64,000 nucleotides of DNA. It comes from DASQFQ01 sp963805525. GTDB taxonomy: Bacteria > Actinomycetota > Thermoleophilia > Solirubrobacterales > Solirubrobacteraceae. The notes beneath the pieces were generated by a model that made no database searches, had not been told where the DNA came from, and was given only the letters and a program-made list of their open reading frames with translations. Position 1 is the first letter of the stretch. Each line of letters starts with the position of its first letter. The stretch is from positions 806,001 to 870,000 of the forward strand of contig CAWDUT010000006.1 in the NCBI GenBank assembly GCA_963805525.1, read 5' to 3'. Both the position numbers and the translations under genes were made by a program. Below are positions 50,217 through 59,715 of this stretch, one piece after another.

Positions 50217-50758
50217 GCCTTCTCCCCCAGCAGCGGCGGCAGCGTGCGGTCCAGCCACGCCTGGTCGACCGGCCCGCGCCGCTGGGCGGCGATCTTGCCG
50301 CGGCGGTCGATCACGAACGTCTCGGGGAAGGCGCGCGAGCCGTACTTGTCGGCGAACTGCCCGTCCCGGTCACGGAGGCTCGGGTACGTGAGCTTGAACC
50401 GGTGGACGAACTTCAGCGCCGAGTCCGACAGGTCCTGGTAGTTGGCGCCCAGCACCGTCGCGTTCTTGCCGGTCAGCGATTGCTGCGTCTTCTCCAGCAG
50501 CGGCAGCTCCTCGGTGCACGGCTTGCACCACGAGGCCCAGAAGTTCAAGACGACGACCTTGCCCTTGTAGTCGGCGAGCGACGAGTCCCCCTGGCCGCCC
50601 AGGACCGGAAGCTGCCGCACCGGGGCCTCCACGCGCTGGCCCTTGGAGATGGCGGCGTCGATCGAGCGGTCGGCGCGCTTGGAGGCCACCCCGTAGGCGA
50701 GCAGCCCGACCAGCAGGGCGGCGGCGAGGATCACGGCCCAGGAGGCCCGGAAGCGCAT
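50213..50758 (-). CDS. TlpA/ResA/CcmG-type thiol-disulfide oxidoreductase
   Basis: 181 residues from the ATG of MRFRASW. One N-terminal transmembrane anchor is followed by a thioredoxin fold with the active site NFWASWCKPCTEELP (WCxxC) and a cis-Pro in FPETFVIDRRG. It would reduce apocytochrome Cys pairs using electrons from CcdA. In this locus it plays the CcmG role. The tRNA-Gly lies divergently just upstream. Confidence 0.9.
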   Translation of the reverse strand: MRFRASWAVILAAALLVGLLAYGVASKRADRSIDAAISKGQRVEAPVRQLPVLGGQGDSSLADYKGKVVVLNFWASWCKPCTEELPLLEKTQQSLTGKNATVLGANYQDLSDSALKFVHRFKLTYPSLRDRDGQFADKYGSRAFPETFVIDRRGKIAAQRRGPVDQAWLDRTLPPLLGEKA

Positions 50759-50783
50759 GCCCTCAAGGGTAGTGGCGGGCCGG

Positions 50784-50789
50784 TATCCT
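50784..50789 (+). promoter_or_regulatory. putative -10 of the tRNA-Gly gene
   Basis: TATCCT lies 11 bp before the first base of the mature tRNA. Since tRNA transcripts start a few bases before the mature end, this hexamer sits where a -10 should be. No good -35 is seen. It calibrates the TANCCT motif seen before several protein genes. Confidence 0.5.
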
Positions 50790-50800
50790 GGCGGCCCGTC

Positions 50801-50872
50801 GCGGGCGTTGTCCAATGGTTAAGACGCGGGCTTCCCAAGCCTGAAATGGGGGTTCGATTCCCCTCGCCCGCT
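50801..50872 (+). tRNA. tRNA-Gly (anticodon CCC)
   Basis: A 72-nt cloverleaf: acceptor GCGGGCG pairs with CGCCCGC, discriminator T. The anticodon stem CGGGC/GCCTG encloses loop TTCCCAA with anticodon CCC at 50834-50836, and the T arm reads GGGGGTTCGATTCCCC. CCA is not encoded. It decodes GGG. Confidence 0.95.
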
Positions 50873-50910
50873 CTCGCGGCGGCTGGAAAGGGTGCGCTGG
50901 GCGGGGAGGA

Positions 50911-51123
50911 CTACCAGGCCTGGCTGGTGCCGCAGTGGGGACAGCCGACGGAGGTGGTGACCTCCGCCTTGAAGCTGTATCCGCACTGGCACCGGTACAG
51001 GGCCTGATCCTCCGGTGCCGGGGTGCGCTGCGCGCGGAGGCGCTCCGAGGCTCTGAGGTCCTCGGGGGCTGGGCGCGCGTCACCCCTGCGGGCGCGTCGG
51101 GAGATCTGTGTGGCGAGATGCAT
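50911..51123 (-). CDS. small zinc-ribbon protein
   Basis: 70 residues from ATG 51123. The Arg-rich N-terminal half (RRARRGDARPAPEDLRASER) is followed by a rubredoxin-like zinc ribbon: YRCQCGYSFKAEVTTSVGCP, then HCGTSQAW, with Cys pairs CxC and CxxC. It is probably a metal-binding regulator or adaptor; no specific family is known. Its upstream region contains a TAACGCA/TGCGTAA palindrome, which lies between it and ccmE. Confidence 0.7.
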   Translation of the reverse strand: MHLATQISRRARRGDARPAPEDLRASERLRAQRTPAPEDQALYRCQCGYSFKAEVTTSVGCPHCGTSQAW

Positions 51124-51144
51124 TAGGACAGTCTTCGACAGAAC

Positions 51145-51163
51145 TAACGCAGAACTTGCGTAA
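51145..51163. promoter_or_regulatory. palindrome TAACGCA-N5-TGCGTAA between zinc-ribbon and ccmE genes
   Basis: The arms ACGCA (51147-51151) and TGCGT (51157-51161) are perfect, and the outer TA/AA pairs partly. A closely similar element occurs at 58694-58717, upstream of the AAA ATPase. A shared regulator is possible. Confidence 0.45.
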
Positions 51164-51219
51164 AGGTTTCTCGGACGACCTGGCCGGGACGCGGTCCTCA
51201 ACGTCGCCATAATGAAGCC

Positions 51220-51624
51220 GTGGACCCCGCCCGGAAGCGCAAGCTCCGTTTCGTGATCGCCCTGACCTGCGCCGTGCTGCTGGCTTCGGCGCTGATTTAC
51301 ACGAGCTTCTCGGCCTCCAGCGAGGCCCGCTCCCCGAGCCAGCTGGCGACCTCCGCGCGGGCTGGACAGGTGTACCAACTGACAGGGAAGGTGCAGCCGG
51401 GCTCGATCCAGAGCCACGGGACGACCCACACGTTCCGGGTCCGCGACCGTGAGGGGCACGCCAGCGTGCCCGTCACCTACACCGGCGCGCTGCCCGACCC
51501 GTTCCGCGACGGGCGCGAGATCATCGTCGACGTCCGCAAGCGCGGCGACACGTTCGTCGGGCAGCGGGACTCGCTGGTGACCAAGTGCCCGTCGAAGTTC
51601 TCGGCCGAGAAGAAGAACACCTGA
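51220..51624 (+). CDS. ccmE: cytochrome c haem chaperone CcmE (Cys-type variant)
   Basis: 134 residues from GTG 51220, with CATAAT ending 6 bp before it. One N-terminal transmembrane anchor precedes an OB fold (GQVYQLTGKVQPGSIQSHGT, FRVRDREGHASVPVTYTGAL, FRDGREIIVDVRKRGDTFVG). The haem-attachment segment is SLVTKCPSKF: a Cys (residue 123) stands where the classical CcmE has His, followed by x3-Phe. This is close to the CxxxY variant known from archaea and some bacteria. It is 4 bp before ccmF. Confidence 0.88.
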   Translation: MDPARKRKLRFVIALTCAVLLASALIYTSFSASSEARSPSQLATSARAGQVYQLTGKVQPGSIQSHGTTHTFRVRDREGHASVPVTYTGALPDPFRDGREIIVDVRKRGDTFVGQRDSLVTKCPSKFSAEKKNT

Positions 51625-51628
51625 GCCG

Positions 51629-53809
<2,181 letters not shown>

Positions 53810-53826
53810 TGGCCGGTCCCGCGATC

Positions 53827-53832
53827 TAGCCT
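53827..53832 (+). promoter_or_regulatory. putative -10 of the 89-residue gene
   Basis: TAGCCT lies 7 bp before the GTG at 53840, too close for a conventional leader with a ribosome site. This fits leaderless transcription. Confidence 0.35.
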
Positions 53833-53839
53833 CCCCGGA

Positions 53840-54109
53840 GTGGACGTGCTGCTGGTCGTGGTGGTCTTCGCTGTCGTCGTGCTCGTCGTGAGCGCGCCGC
53901 TGCGGCGCGGGCGCGCGGCCGCCGCCGAGGCGTCGGAGGCGGCGGAACGCGACGCGCTCGAGGCCGCCAAGGAGGCCAAGTACGCCGAGATCCGCGACGC
54001 CGAGCTCGACTACCGCACCGGCAAGCTCTCCGAGGCCGACTGGCGGGCGCAGGACCGCGCCCTGCGCGCCGAGGCGATCGAGCTCCTGCGCCGGCTCGAC
54101 GCGCTCTAG
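53840..54109 (+). CDS. small membrane-anchored coiled protein (CcmI-like N-terminus)
   Basis: 89 residues from GTG 53840. One transmembrane helix (LLVVVVFAVVVLVVSAPLRR) is followed by a charged alpha-helical stretch (EAKYAEIRDAELDYRTGKLS, EADWRAQDRALRAEAIELL). The DxxxDYRTGKLSExDW pattern is like the N-terminal part of CcmI and related proteins found in ccm loci, so it may complete the Ccm system. It has no TPR region, so it is at most a partial CcmI. Confidence 0.65.
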   Translation: MDVLLVVVVFAVVVLVVSAPLRRGRAAAAEASEAAERDALEAAKEAKYAEIRDAELDYRTGKLSEADWRAQDRALRAEAIELLRRLDAL

Positions 54110-54140
54110 CGAACCTTCCAACCGCCGCGCGGCTCGCGCG

Positions 54141-54235
54141 TTTCAGCTCCCCGGGAAAGGGTTGGGCCGGTAACAGACCTGCGGCTGGGGAGCCGCACGC
54201 AAAGCGGGAGGGGCGGCAACGGGTTGCCGCCCCTC
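54141..54235 (+). ncRNA. candidate structured leader RNA upstream of secG
   Basis: Between 54141 and the terminator at 54208-54235 the sequence can form GCGGCT-gggg-AGCCGC (54181-54196), followed by ACGCAAAGC. This string resembles the 3' half of the c-di-GMP-I riboswitch core, but the matching CAGGGCAAACC half is not seen, so it is not called as one. It is followed by a perfect 13-bp hairpin and then secG, a riboswitch-like order (aptamer, terminator, gene). Confidence 0.3.
54208..54235 (+). terminator. strong 13-bp hairpin before secG
   Basis: GAGGGGCGGCAAC and GTTGCCGCCCCTC pair perfectly around a 2-nt loop. TCGTGTTCC follows, without a long T-run. It ends transcription from the ccmF-side genes or acts as an attenuator for secG. 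Confidence 0.75.
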
Positions 54236-54249
54236 TCGTGTTCCACGGC

Positions 54250-54255
54250 TATCCT
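54250..54255 (+). promoter_or_regulatory. putative -10 of secG
   Basis: TATCCT, identical to the hexamer before the tRNA, lies 9 bp before the secG ATG. It comes after the terminator hairpin, so secG could have its own near-leaderless transcript. Confidence 0.4.
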
Positions 54256-54264
54256 GGGGGCCGC

Positions 54265-54486
54265 ATGCACTCTGTCCTCGCCGTCCTCCAGGTCTTCATC
54301 TCCGTCGGCCTGATCTTCCTGATCCTCCTCCACTCGGGGAAGGACGCAGGGATGTCCGGCGCCTTCGGCGTCGGCACCTCGGGCGGCAGCACCGGCGGTT
54401 CGCTGATGGAGCGCAACCTCGATCGCTGGACGATCGTGTTCGCGATCCTGTTCGTGGCGAACACGATCGCGCTGCTGAAGATCTAG
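54265..54486 (+). CDS. secG: protein translocase subunit SecG
   Basis: 73 residues from ATG 54265. Two transmembrane helices (LAVLQVFISVGLIFLILL; WTIVFAILFVANTIALL) flank the SecG loop LHSGKDAGMSGAFGVGTSGG with SLMERNLDR. It is the small subunit of SecYEG. A Kelch lipoprotein pseudogene starts 6 bp downstream. Confidence 0.93.
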   Translation: MHSVLAVLQVFISVGLIFLILLHSGKDAGMSGAFGVGTSGGSTGGSLMERNLDRWTIVFAILFVANTIALLKI

Positions 54487-54492
54487 CACCCC

Positions 54493-55133
54493 GTGCGGGC
54501 AGCCGCGGCGCTTGCGGCCCTGCTCGTCATCACCGGCTGTTCGACGGCCGGCGCTTCACGGGCGGCCCGCGCCTCGTCACCGCGCGCGACAGCCACACCG
54601 CGACGCGGCTACCGGACGGCACCGTCCTGCTGGCCGGGGGCTTCGAGCGCGAGGGCGCGCCGCCGCTGGCCTCCGCCGAGCTGGTCACGGCCGGCGGATC
54701 GCGCGCGACCGGGCCGATGATCACCGGCCGCGGTGGCCACGTCGCGGTCGGTCTGATCACCGGCGCCGGCGGCCGCGGCGGGCTGACCGACACCGACCTC
54801 CGCCAGGCGGTGCTCGTCGCGGGCGGCAGCGGCCCGGACGGGCCGCTGCGCTCCGCGGAGGTCTACGACGCAGGCCGCGGCGTCTGGCGCCGTGTCGCGC
54901 CGATGTACCACGCCCGCGTCGCCGCGGCGGCGGCCGTGCTCCCGCTCCGCCGGGTGATCGTCACCGGCGGGATCGGGGCGGACGGCAAGGCGCTGGCGAG
55001 CACGGAGATCTTCGACCTCAACACCGAGACGTGGACCGAGGGGCCGCCGATGCACGACGCCCTCGGCAAGCACGCGGCGATCGACCTGGGCGACGGCCGC
55101 GTGCCGACGTCAGCCGCCGAGATCGTCGGCTAG
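54493..55133 (+). pseudogene. frameshifted, shortened Kelch-repeat lipoprotein
   Basis: GTG 54493 starts a clean lipoprotein signal (ALAALLVITGC, Cys16). At about 54540 the reading frame must slip by one base to continue as FDGRRFTGGPRLVTARDSHT, TATRLPDGTVLLAGGFEREG and two further Kelch blades (VLVAGGSGPDGPLRSAEVYD; VIVTGGIGADGKALASTEIF). The end, LGKHAAIDLGDGRVPTSAAE, looks like a blade missing its middle. Only about three blades remain where a propeller needs six or seven. It is a decayed gene unless the slip is a sequencing error. Confidence 0.6.
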
Positions 55134-55147
55134 CGAGGGGCTGGGCG

Positions 55148-56533
55148 CTAGCCCTCCAGCACCGCGCCGTCGTCGACGACGAGCTGCTCGTCGCTGTCGT
55201 TGCTGACCGACGCCTCGCCGCGCACGACCACGTCGCGGCCGAACTTCACGTCGCCCTCGACCGCCAGCTTCTTCGCGCCCACCAGCGACGGCGGCCCGGC
55301 CGGGAAGCGCGCGTCGAAGTCACGCAGGAGCTTGAAGTGGTCGGAGTCGAGCTCGACCAGCGGCAGGCCGTTCGGGAGGTCGGGTGACGGCTCGACGCGG
55401 AAGTCGTCGGTCAACACGTAGGCGTCGGAGCGCAGCACGAGCAGATCGCTCGTCGTCTTGACCGGCGCGAACCGCCGCCGCGGGACGTTCAGCGTCTTGG
55501 CGCCCTCGAAGACGCCGACCGCCGCGCCCATGGCGGTCTCGAGCTGGAAGACCTCGGGCGTCGCCTTGTCGCCCGGGTCGACGGTCTTCTTATTGACGAT
55601 CATCGGCAGCCCGAGCACGCCGTCGTTGTCGTCCAGCACCTTCGCCAGCGCGCGCAGGTTGACCCACAGGTTGTTGGTGTTGAAGTACTTCCAGGTGTCG
55701 ATGTCGCCGAACTTCTCGAGGTCCTCCTCGGGCGTCTGCGCGGTCTCGCGCAGCACGAGCAGGCCGGTCTCCTTCAGCACCGCCGGGTGGCCGCCCTTGC
55801 GGTCGGCGGGGGTCTTCTCGCACACCTCCATCACGAACGGGAGCCCTTCGGCCGCGAACCAGGTGAGCACCCGCGGGTCGAGCACCGCGCCGAGGTTGTC
55901 GGAGTTCGAGAGGAACGCGTACTCGTAGCCGGCGTCGAGCAGCGCCTCGAGCGTGCCGGAGGTCCGCAGCGCGGTGTAGACGTCGCCGTGCCCCGGCGGG
56001 CACCACTCGAGCTGCGGGTCGTCGGGCCACTCGACCGGGAAGCGGTCCTCGACCGTGATCTTCGGCTCTTTGTTCTGGAGGAAGTCGGGTGGCACGTCGG
56101 ACTCCAGCTCCGGGTGCTGCTCGAGTGCCTTCAGCGTGTCGTCGCGCGTGGCGAACGAGTTCATGAGCACGAGCGGGAGCCGCGCGCCGTGCTGCTTGCG
56201 TAGCTCAAGCACCTGCCCGGCGATGATGTCGAGGAAGGTCTTGCCCTGCTTGACCTCGAGCAGCGACTTGGCCTGCTCCATGCCCATGCTGGTGCCGAGC
56301 CCGCCGTTGAGCTTGATCACGACGGTCTTGTCGAGCGCCTCGGCGTCGGCCTCGTCGGGCAGGTCGTCGTAGGAGGGGACGTCGGAGAGCTGGTCGAGGT
56401 CGTCGTCGGGGAGCATCCCCGTCTCGCCCGACTCGAGCTGCTCGTAGTAGTGGGCGAAGGTGGCGATCGCGGCGTCGGGCACGCCCGCGTCGCGCATCTT
56501 CTCCTCGCAGGCCTTCAGTCCGTCGTTCACCAT
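55148..56533 (-). CDS. UTP--glucose-1-phosphate uridylyltransferase, eukaryotic-type (UDPGP family)
   Basis: 461 residues from ATG 56533. The nucleotide-binding loop VVIKLNGGLGTSMGMEQAKS and KSLLEVKQGKTFLDI are diagnostic of the UDPGP family rather than GalU. CPPGHGDVYTAL, FLSNSDNLGAVLD, FNTNNLWVNLRAL and the C-terminal left-handed-helix segment (VEGDVKFGRDVVVRGEASVS) follow. It makes UDP-glucose (or UDP-GlcNAc) from UTP. It overlaps the upstream dehydrogenase by 7 bp. Confidence 0.92.
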   Translation of the reverse strand: MVNDGLKACEEKMRDAGVPDAAIATFAHYYEQLESGETGMLPDDDLDQLSDVPSYDDLPDEADAEALDKTVVIKLNGGLGTSMGMEQAKSLLEVKQGKTFLDIIAGQVLELRKQHGARLPLVLMNSFATRDDTLKALEQHPELESDVPPDFLQNKEPKITVEDRFPVEWPDDPQLEWCPPGHGDVYTALRTSGTLEALLDAGYEYAFLSNSDNLGAVLDPRVLTWFAAEGLPFVMEVCEKTPADRKGGHPAVLKETGLLVLRETAQTPEEDLEKFGDIDTWKYFNTNNLWVNLRALAKVLDDNDGVLGLPMIVNKKTVDPGDKATPEVFQLETAMGAAVGVFEGAKTLNVPRRRFAPVKTTSDLLVLRSDAYVLTDDFRVEPSPDLPNGLPLVELDSDHFKLLRDFDARFPAGPPSLVGAKKLAVEGDVKFGRDVVVRGEASVSNDSDEQLVVDDGAVLEG

Positions 56534-57543
56534 GCCCCCTCGTAGAGTGCCAGCAGCTCGGCCCGGTCGGCGCGCGGCGGTGTGAGGTCGAGCTCGGGCC
56601 GCTCGGACGCCGCCGCGGCGCACTCCGCCAGGGCTTCCCGCTCGATACCGATGTCACGCAGCCGCGTGGCCCCCACGAGCCGGCACATACGCGCGGCGAC
56701 GTCGGCGGGGTCGTCCTCGAGCGCCACTCCGAGCGCGTCGATCCGCGCCGGGAAGCGCCAGGCCAGCGCGCCGATCGTGTGGCAGAGCAGGATCGCGTTG
56801 GCCTGGCCGTGCGACGCGCCCGCGAGCCGCACCAGCGTCTGGGAGAGCACGTGGTGCAGGCCGTAGCCGGTCGAGTCGATCACATAGCCGGCCAGCAGCG
56901 CGCCGAGCGCCAGCCCCTCACGGTCGGGCGGCGAACCCTCAACCACCCTCAAGGGGTCTGACCCCATCAATGAGCGCGCCAGCAGCCGCGCGCCGTCGTG
57001 GGCGGCGAGGGTCGCCACCGGGTTGGCGAGCGGCGTGCACGGTCCCTCGACCGCGTGGCTCAGTGCGTTCAGCGCGCTCGCGGCCAGGTCGGGGAGGGGC
57101 TGCGAGGCGGAGAGGTCCGGGTCGTTGACCACGACCCGCGCACGCACGGTCGGCGCGCGCTGGTCGGAGCCCGCGGCGCGGCGGTGGATGCGGGTCATCT
57201 CGGCGCCGGACAGCGTCGTCGGGACCGCCATCGCGACCTGCGTGCCGCCGCTGGCGGCCGCCAGCGACTTCGCCGTGTCGACCACGCGGCCGCCGCCGAG
57301 CGCCACGATCCGCTCGCGCGCCACCGCGCCCAGCAGCTCGCCGGCCAGTTCGTCGACGTAGCCCTCGCCGAGCATGTGCACGCCCGCCGCGCCCTCGACC
57401 ACGCCCGGCGCCATCGCCGCGGCGCGCTCGGTGGTCAGCAGCGCGTAGCCCTCGCCGCCGAGCGTCTCGACCGCGTCGGCGATCGTCCCGCGCCCGAAGC
57501 GGATCGTCCGCTCTCCGTCCCGCCAGGTGAAGCCGTGCGTCAC
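56527..57543 (-). CDS. iron-containing alcohol dehydrogenase family (maleylacetate reductase-like)
   Basis: 338 residues from GTG 57543, overlapping the ATPase stop. NAD-binding ERIVALGGGRVVDTAKSLAA, VPTTLSGAEMT, metal site segments ALNALSHAVEGPCTPLANPV, TGYGLHHVLSQTLVRLAGAS and HGQANAILL define group III ADH folds. THGFTWRDGERTIRFGRG resembles maleylacetate reductases, but no ring-cleavage dioxygenase is adjacent. A 13-bp GGGGTC-T-GACCCC palindrome lies within the gene (codons for GSDP). Confidence 0.88.
   Translation of the reverse strand: MTHGFTWRDGERTIRFGRGTIADAVETLGGEGYALLTTERAAAMAPGVVEGAAGVHMLGEGYVDELAGELLGAVARERIVALGGGRVVDTAKSLAAASGGTQVAMAVPTTLSGAEMTRIHRRAAGSDQRAPTVRARVVVNDPDLSASQPLPDLAASALNALSHAVEGPCTPLANPVATLAAHDGARLLARSLMGSDPLRVVEGSPPDREGLALGALLAGYVIDSTGYGLHHVLSQTLVRLAGASHGQANAILLCHTIGALAWRFPARIDALGVALEDDPADVAARMCRLVGATRLRDIGIEREALAECAAAASERPELDLTPPRADRAELLALYEGAW
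56953..56965. repeat. GGGGTC-T-GACCCC palindrome inside a coding sequence
   Basis: A perfect odd palindrome flanked by A/T-rich edges (AA before, AT after) within the dehydrogenase gene, encoding GSDP. The same core is familiar as a dispersed motif in many bacterial genomes. Only one copy is seen in this window. Confidence 0.45.
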
Positions 57544-58685
57544 GGCACCCTCATATCACGCTGCAGCCAGGCGGCGAGGAACGGCTCGACGATCCGGACG
57601 AGCCCGCGCTCGCGCGCGACGAGCTCCTGGCGCTCCAGCGTCTCGACCGCGCGCTGCACCGTCGAGGGCCCCGGCAGGTTGTGGCGGTTCCGGTAGTCGG
57701 CCGACAGCGGCCGCCCCGGCTCGCGCGCCAGCTCGGTCAGCAGCACCCGCTGCACGCTCGAGGCGCGCTCCCACAGCAGCGAGAAGTGCGCGTGCTCGGA
57801 GCTCAGGACCCGCGCCAGGGCGGCGTCGACGTCGACCGCCTCCGCGCGCTGCTCCGCGCCGACCTCCTGCCAGGCGAAGTAGCACAGCTCCTGGGTCGCG
57901 TAGGGGTGGCCGGCGGTGATCGCGAGGATGGCGTCGATCGCCTCGGAGGAGATGAAGCGCCCGGTGCGCTCGAACTGGCGCTCGATGAACGGGGCGAACT
58001 CCGCCGCCTCGATCACCCCGAGCTCCATCTGCTTGGCGCTGCGCCAGAACGGCTCGTTCTCGTCGCTGAACAGCCGCCGCAGCATGTGGCGCTTGGAGCC
58101 GAGGTAGACGTGCGCGACCTCCGGCTGCTGCTGGAAGACCGCGCGCATCAGCCGCGGCAGTCGCGGGTCGATGTCGATCACCTCCTGGAACTCGTCGAGC
58201 ACGAGCGCCACCTGGCGCTTGCGCTCGGCGCCCAGCTCGCCCGGCAGCTCGAGCAGCCGCTCGAGCGTGGCGTCGATGTCCTCCGGCCGCTCGGTGACCG
58301 AGAACGAGAACGACGGCGCGCCCGTGTTGGCGTCGACGGTGATGGTGGGGGTGACCTTCAGGTCGCCGAAGATCCGCAGCCGCTCGCGGGCGCGCAGCAG
58401 CGGGGAGGCGATGTCGTCGTGGATCGCGCGCGCGAGCTTCTCGGCCAGCTTCGCCGGCGTCGGCGTCGTCATGAGATCGACGCTGGCGACCAGCACCTTG
58501 TCGCGCGCCAGCTCCTGCGCAGCGCGCCAGACGAGCGAGGACTTGCCGTAGCGCCGCGGGGCGAAGACCACCACATCCTGCCCGTTGCGGACGTCGGAGC
58601 GCAGCTCGGCGATCTCCGCCTCGCGGTCGGTGAACGACTCGTCCAGCGCGAGGGCGCCGAACTGGAACGGGTTGATGTCTGTCAC
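57540..58685 (-). CDS. AAA-type ATPase (archaeal ATPase/ORC-like, STAND-related)
   Basis: 381 residues from GTG 58685 (VTDINPFQFGALALDE). REAEIAEL is the sensor start, Walker A is APRRYGKSSLVWRAA, Walker B VALVLDEFQEVIDID, followed by HVYLGSKRHMLRRLF and FERTGRFISSEAIDAILAIT, and a C-terminal winged helix (LERQELVARERGLVRIVEPF). This matches the archaeal-type ATPase family, whose bacterial role is unclear. The promoter contains two GCGTAACGC repeats. It is co-translated with the iron-ADH gene. Confidence 0.85.
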   Translation of the reverse strand: MTDINPFQFGALALDESFTDREAEIAELRSDVRNGQDVVVFAPRRYGKSSLVWRAAQELARDKVLVASVDLMTTPTPAKLAEKLARAIHDDIASPLLRARERLRIFGDLKVTPTITVDANTGAPSFSFSVTERPEDIDATLERLLELPGELGAERKRQVALVLDEFQEVIDIDPRLPRLMRAVFQQQPEVAHVYLGSKRHMLRRLFSDENEPFWRSAKQMELGVIEAAEFAPFIERQFERTGRFISSEAIDAILAITAGHPYATQELCYFAWQEVGAEQRAEAVDVDAALARVLSSEHAHFSLLWERASSVQRVLLTELAREPGRPLSADYRNRHNLPGPSTVQRAVETLERQELVARERGLVRIVEPFLAAWLQRDMRVP

Positions 58686-58693
58686 GCAGATAA

Positions 58694-58717
58694 GCGTAAC
58701 GCAAACCTGCGTAACGC
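58694..58717. promoter_or_regulatory. tandem GCGTAACGC repeats before the AAA ATPase
   Basis: GCGTAACGC occurs at 58694-58702 and 58709-58717, 15 bp apart. Each is a 9-bp odd palindrome, and together they make TAACGCA-aacc-TGCGTAA-like symmetry. They lie 9 bp upstream of the ATPase GTG and 54 bp before the divergent diguanylate cyclase. A related element is at 51145-51163. Confidence 0.55.
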
Positions 58718-58770
58718 GGTAGTGCGTCCGCGCGTTCAAGCAACGCCGCGGTCACGCCGACGTATGTGGC

Positions 58771-59703
58771 ATGAGTCACATGGATCCAGGCGACCTGCTC
58801 GAGACCTTCCTCGAGAACACGCCCGACCATGTGTACTTCAAGGACGTGGACGGCCGGTTCACGCTGATCAGCGCGGCCCTGGGGCGCTGGCTCGGTCTCG
58901 ACGACGCGCAGGACGCCCTCGGGCGCACCGATGTCGACTTCTTCGCCGCCTCGCACGCGGAGCCCGCGCGGGCAGCCGAGCTCGAGGTCATGCGCACGGG
59001 CGAGCCGGTCGTCGGGCTCGAAGAGCGCGAGATCAGCGCCGCCGGGCGCGTGACCTGGGTCTCGACCACCAAGGTGCCGCTCCGCACACGCGAAGGCCAG
59101 GTGATCGGGATCTTCGGCATCTCACGCGACATCACCGAGCGCAAGCTGGCCGAGCAGCACACCCAGCAGCAAGCGGCCGAGCTCGAGCGCCTCGCCGCCC
59201 GGCTCGAGCAGCTGACGCTGCACGACGAGCTCACCGGCCTGTACAACCGCCGCGGCCTCGAGCTCCTCGGCGGCAGCGCCCTGGAGCGGGCCAAGCGCGA
59301 CGGCTCGGCGGTCTGTGTGCTGTTCATGGACCTTGACGGGCTGAAGGCGATCAACGACGGCTTCGGCCACGCGGCGGGCGACCGCGCGCTCATCGCGGCG
59401 GCGAGCGGCCTCTGCGATGTGCTGCGCCGCACCGACGTCGTCGCGCGGATCGGCGGCGACGAGTTCGCCGCCGTGCTGGTCGGGACGTCGGCCGTCGAGG
59501 CCGGCAACCTGTGCGAGCGCGTGCGCCGCGGCACCCGGGCGCTCCCGCCCGGAGAGCACTCGGTGTCGGTCAGCATCGGCCTCGCGGCGGTGGACCCCTG
59601 CGAGGCCGAGACGCTGGAGGACCTCATCGCGGCCGCCGACGACGCCATGTACGAGCGGCGCCGCCTACGCCGGCGATCCTCCGCGACGCACCGCGCCGGC
59701 TGA
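58771..59703 (+). CDS. PAS-GGDEF diguanylate cyclase
   Basis: 310 residues. A PAS/PAC sensor (ENTPDHVYFKDVDGRFTLIS, GIFGISRDITERKLAEQ) and coiled linker lead into a GGDEF domain (HDELTGLYNRRGLELL, DLDGLKAINDGFGH, ARIGGDEFAAVL). The active site is intact, and an RxxD inhibition site (RRTD) stands five residues ahead, so it should make c-di-GMP and be feedback-controlled. No EAL domain. It has no transmembrane helix. Confidence 0.93.
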   Translation: MSHMDPGDLLETFLENTPDHVYFKDVDGRFTLISAALGRWLGLDDAQDALGRTDVDFFAASHAEPARAAELEVMRTGEPVVGLEEREISAAGRVTWVSTTKVPLRTREGQVIGIFGISRDITERKLAEQHTQQQAAELERLAARLEQLTLHDELTGLYNRRGLELLGGSALERAKRDGSAVCVLFMDLDGLKAINDGFGHAAGDRALIAAASGLCDVLRRTDVVARIGGDEFAAVLVGTSAVEAGNLCERVRRGTRALPPGEHSVSVSIGLAAVDPCEAETLEDLIAAADDAMYERRRLRRRSSATHRAG

Positions 59704-59715
59704 CCGCTCAGAGGC

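Noticed and set aside
54181..54205. c-di-GMP-I riboswitch
   Set aside because: Only the ACGCAAAGC part is present; the conserved CAGGGCAAACC half and the P3 receptor helix were not found, so it is reported only as a candidate structured RNA.
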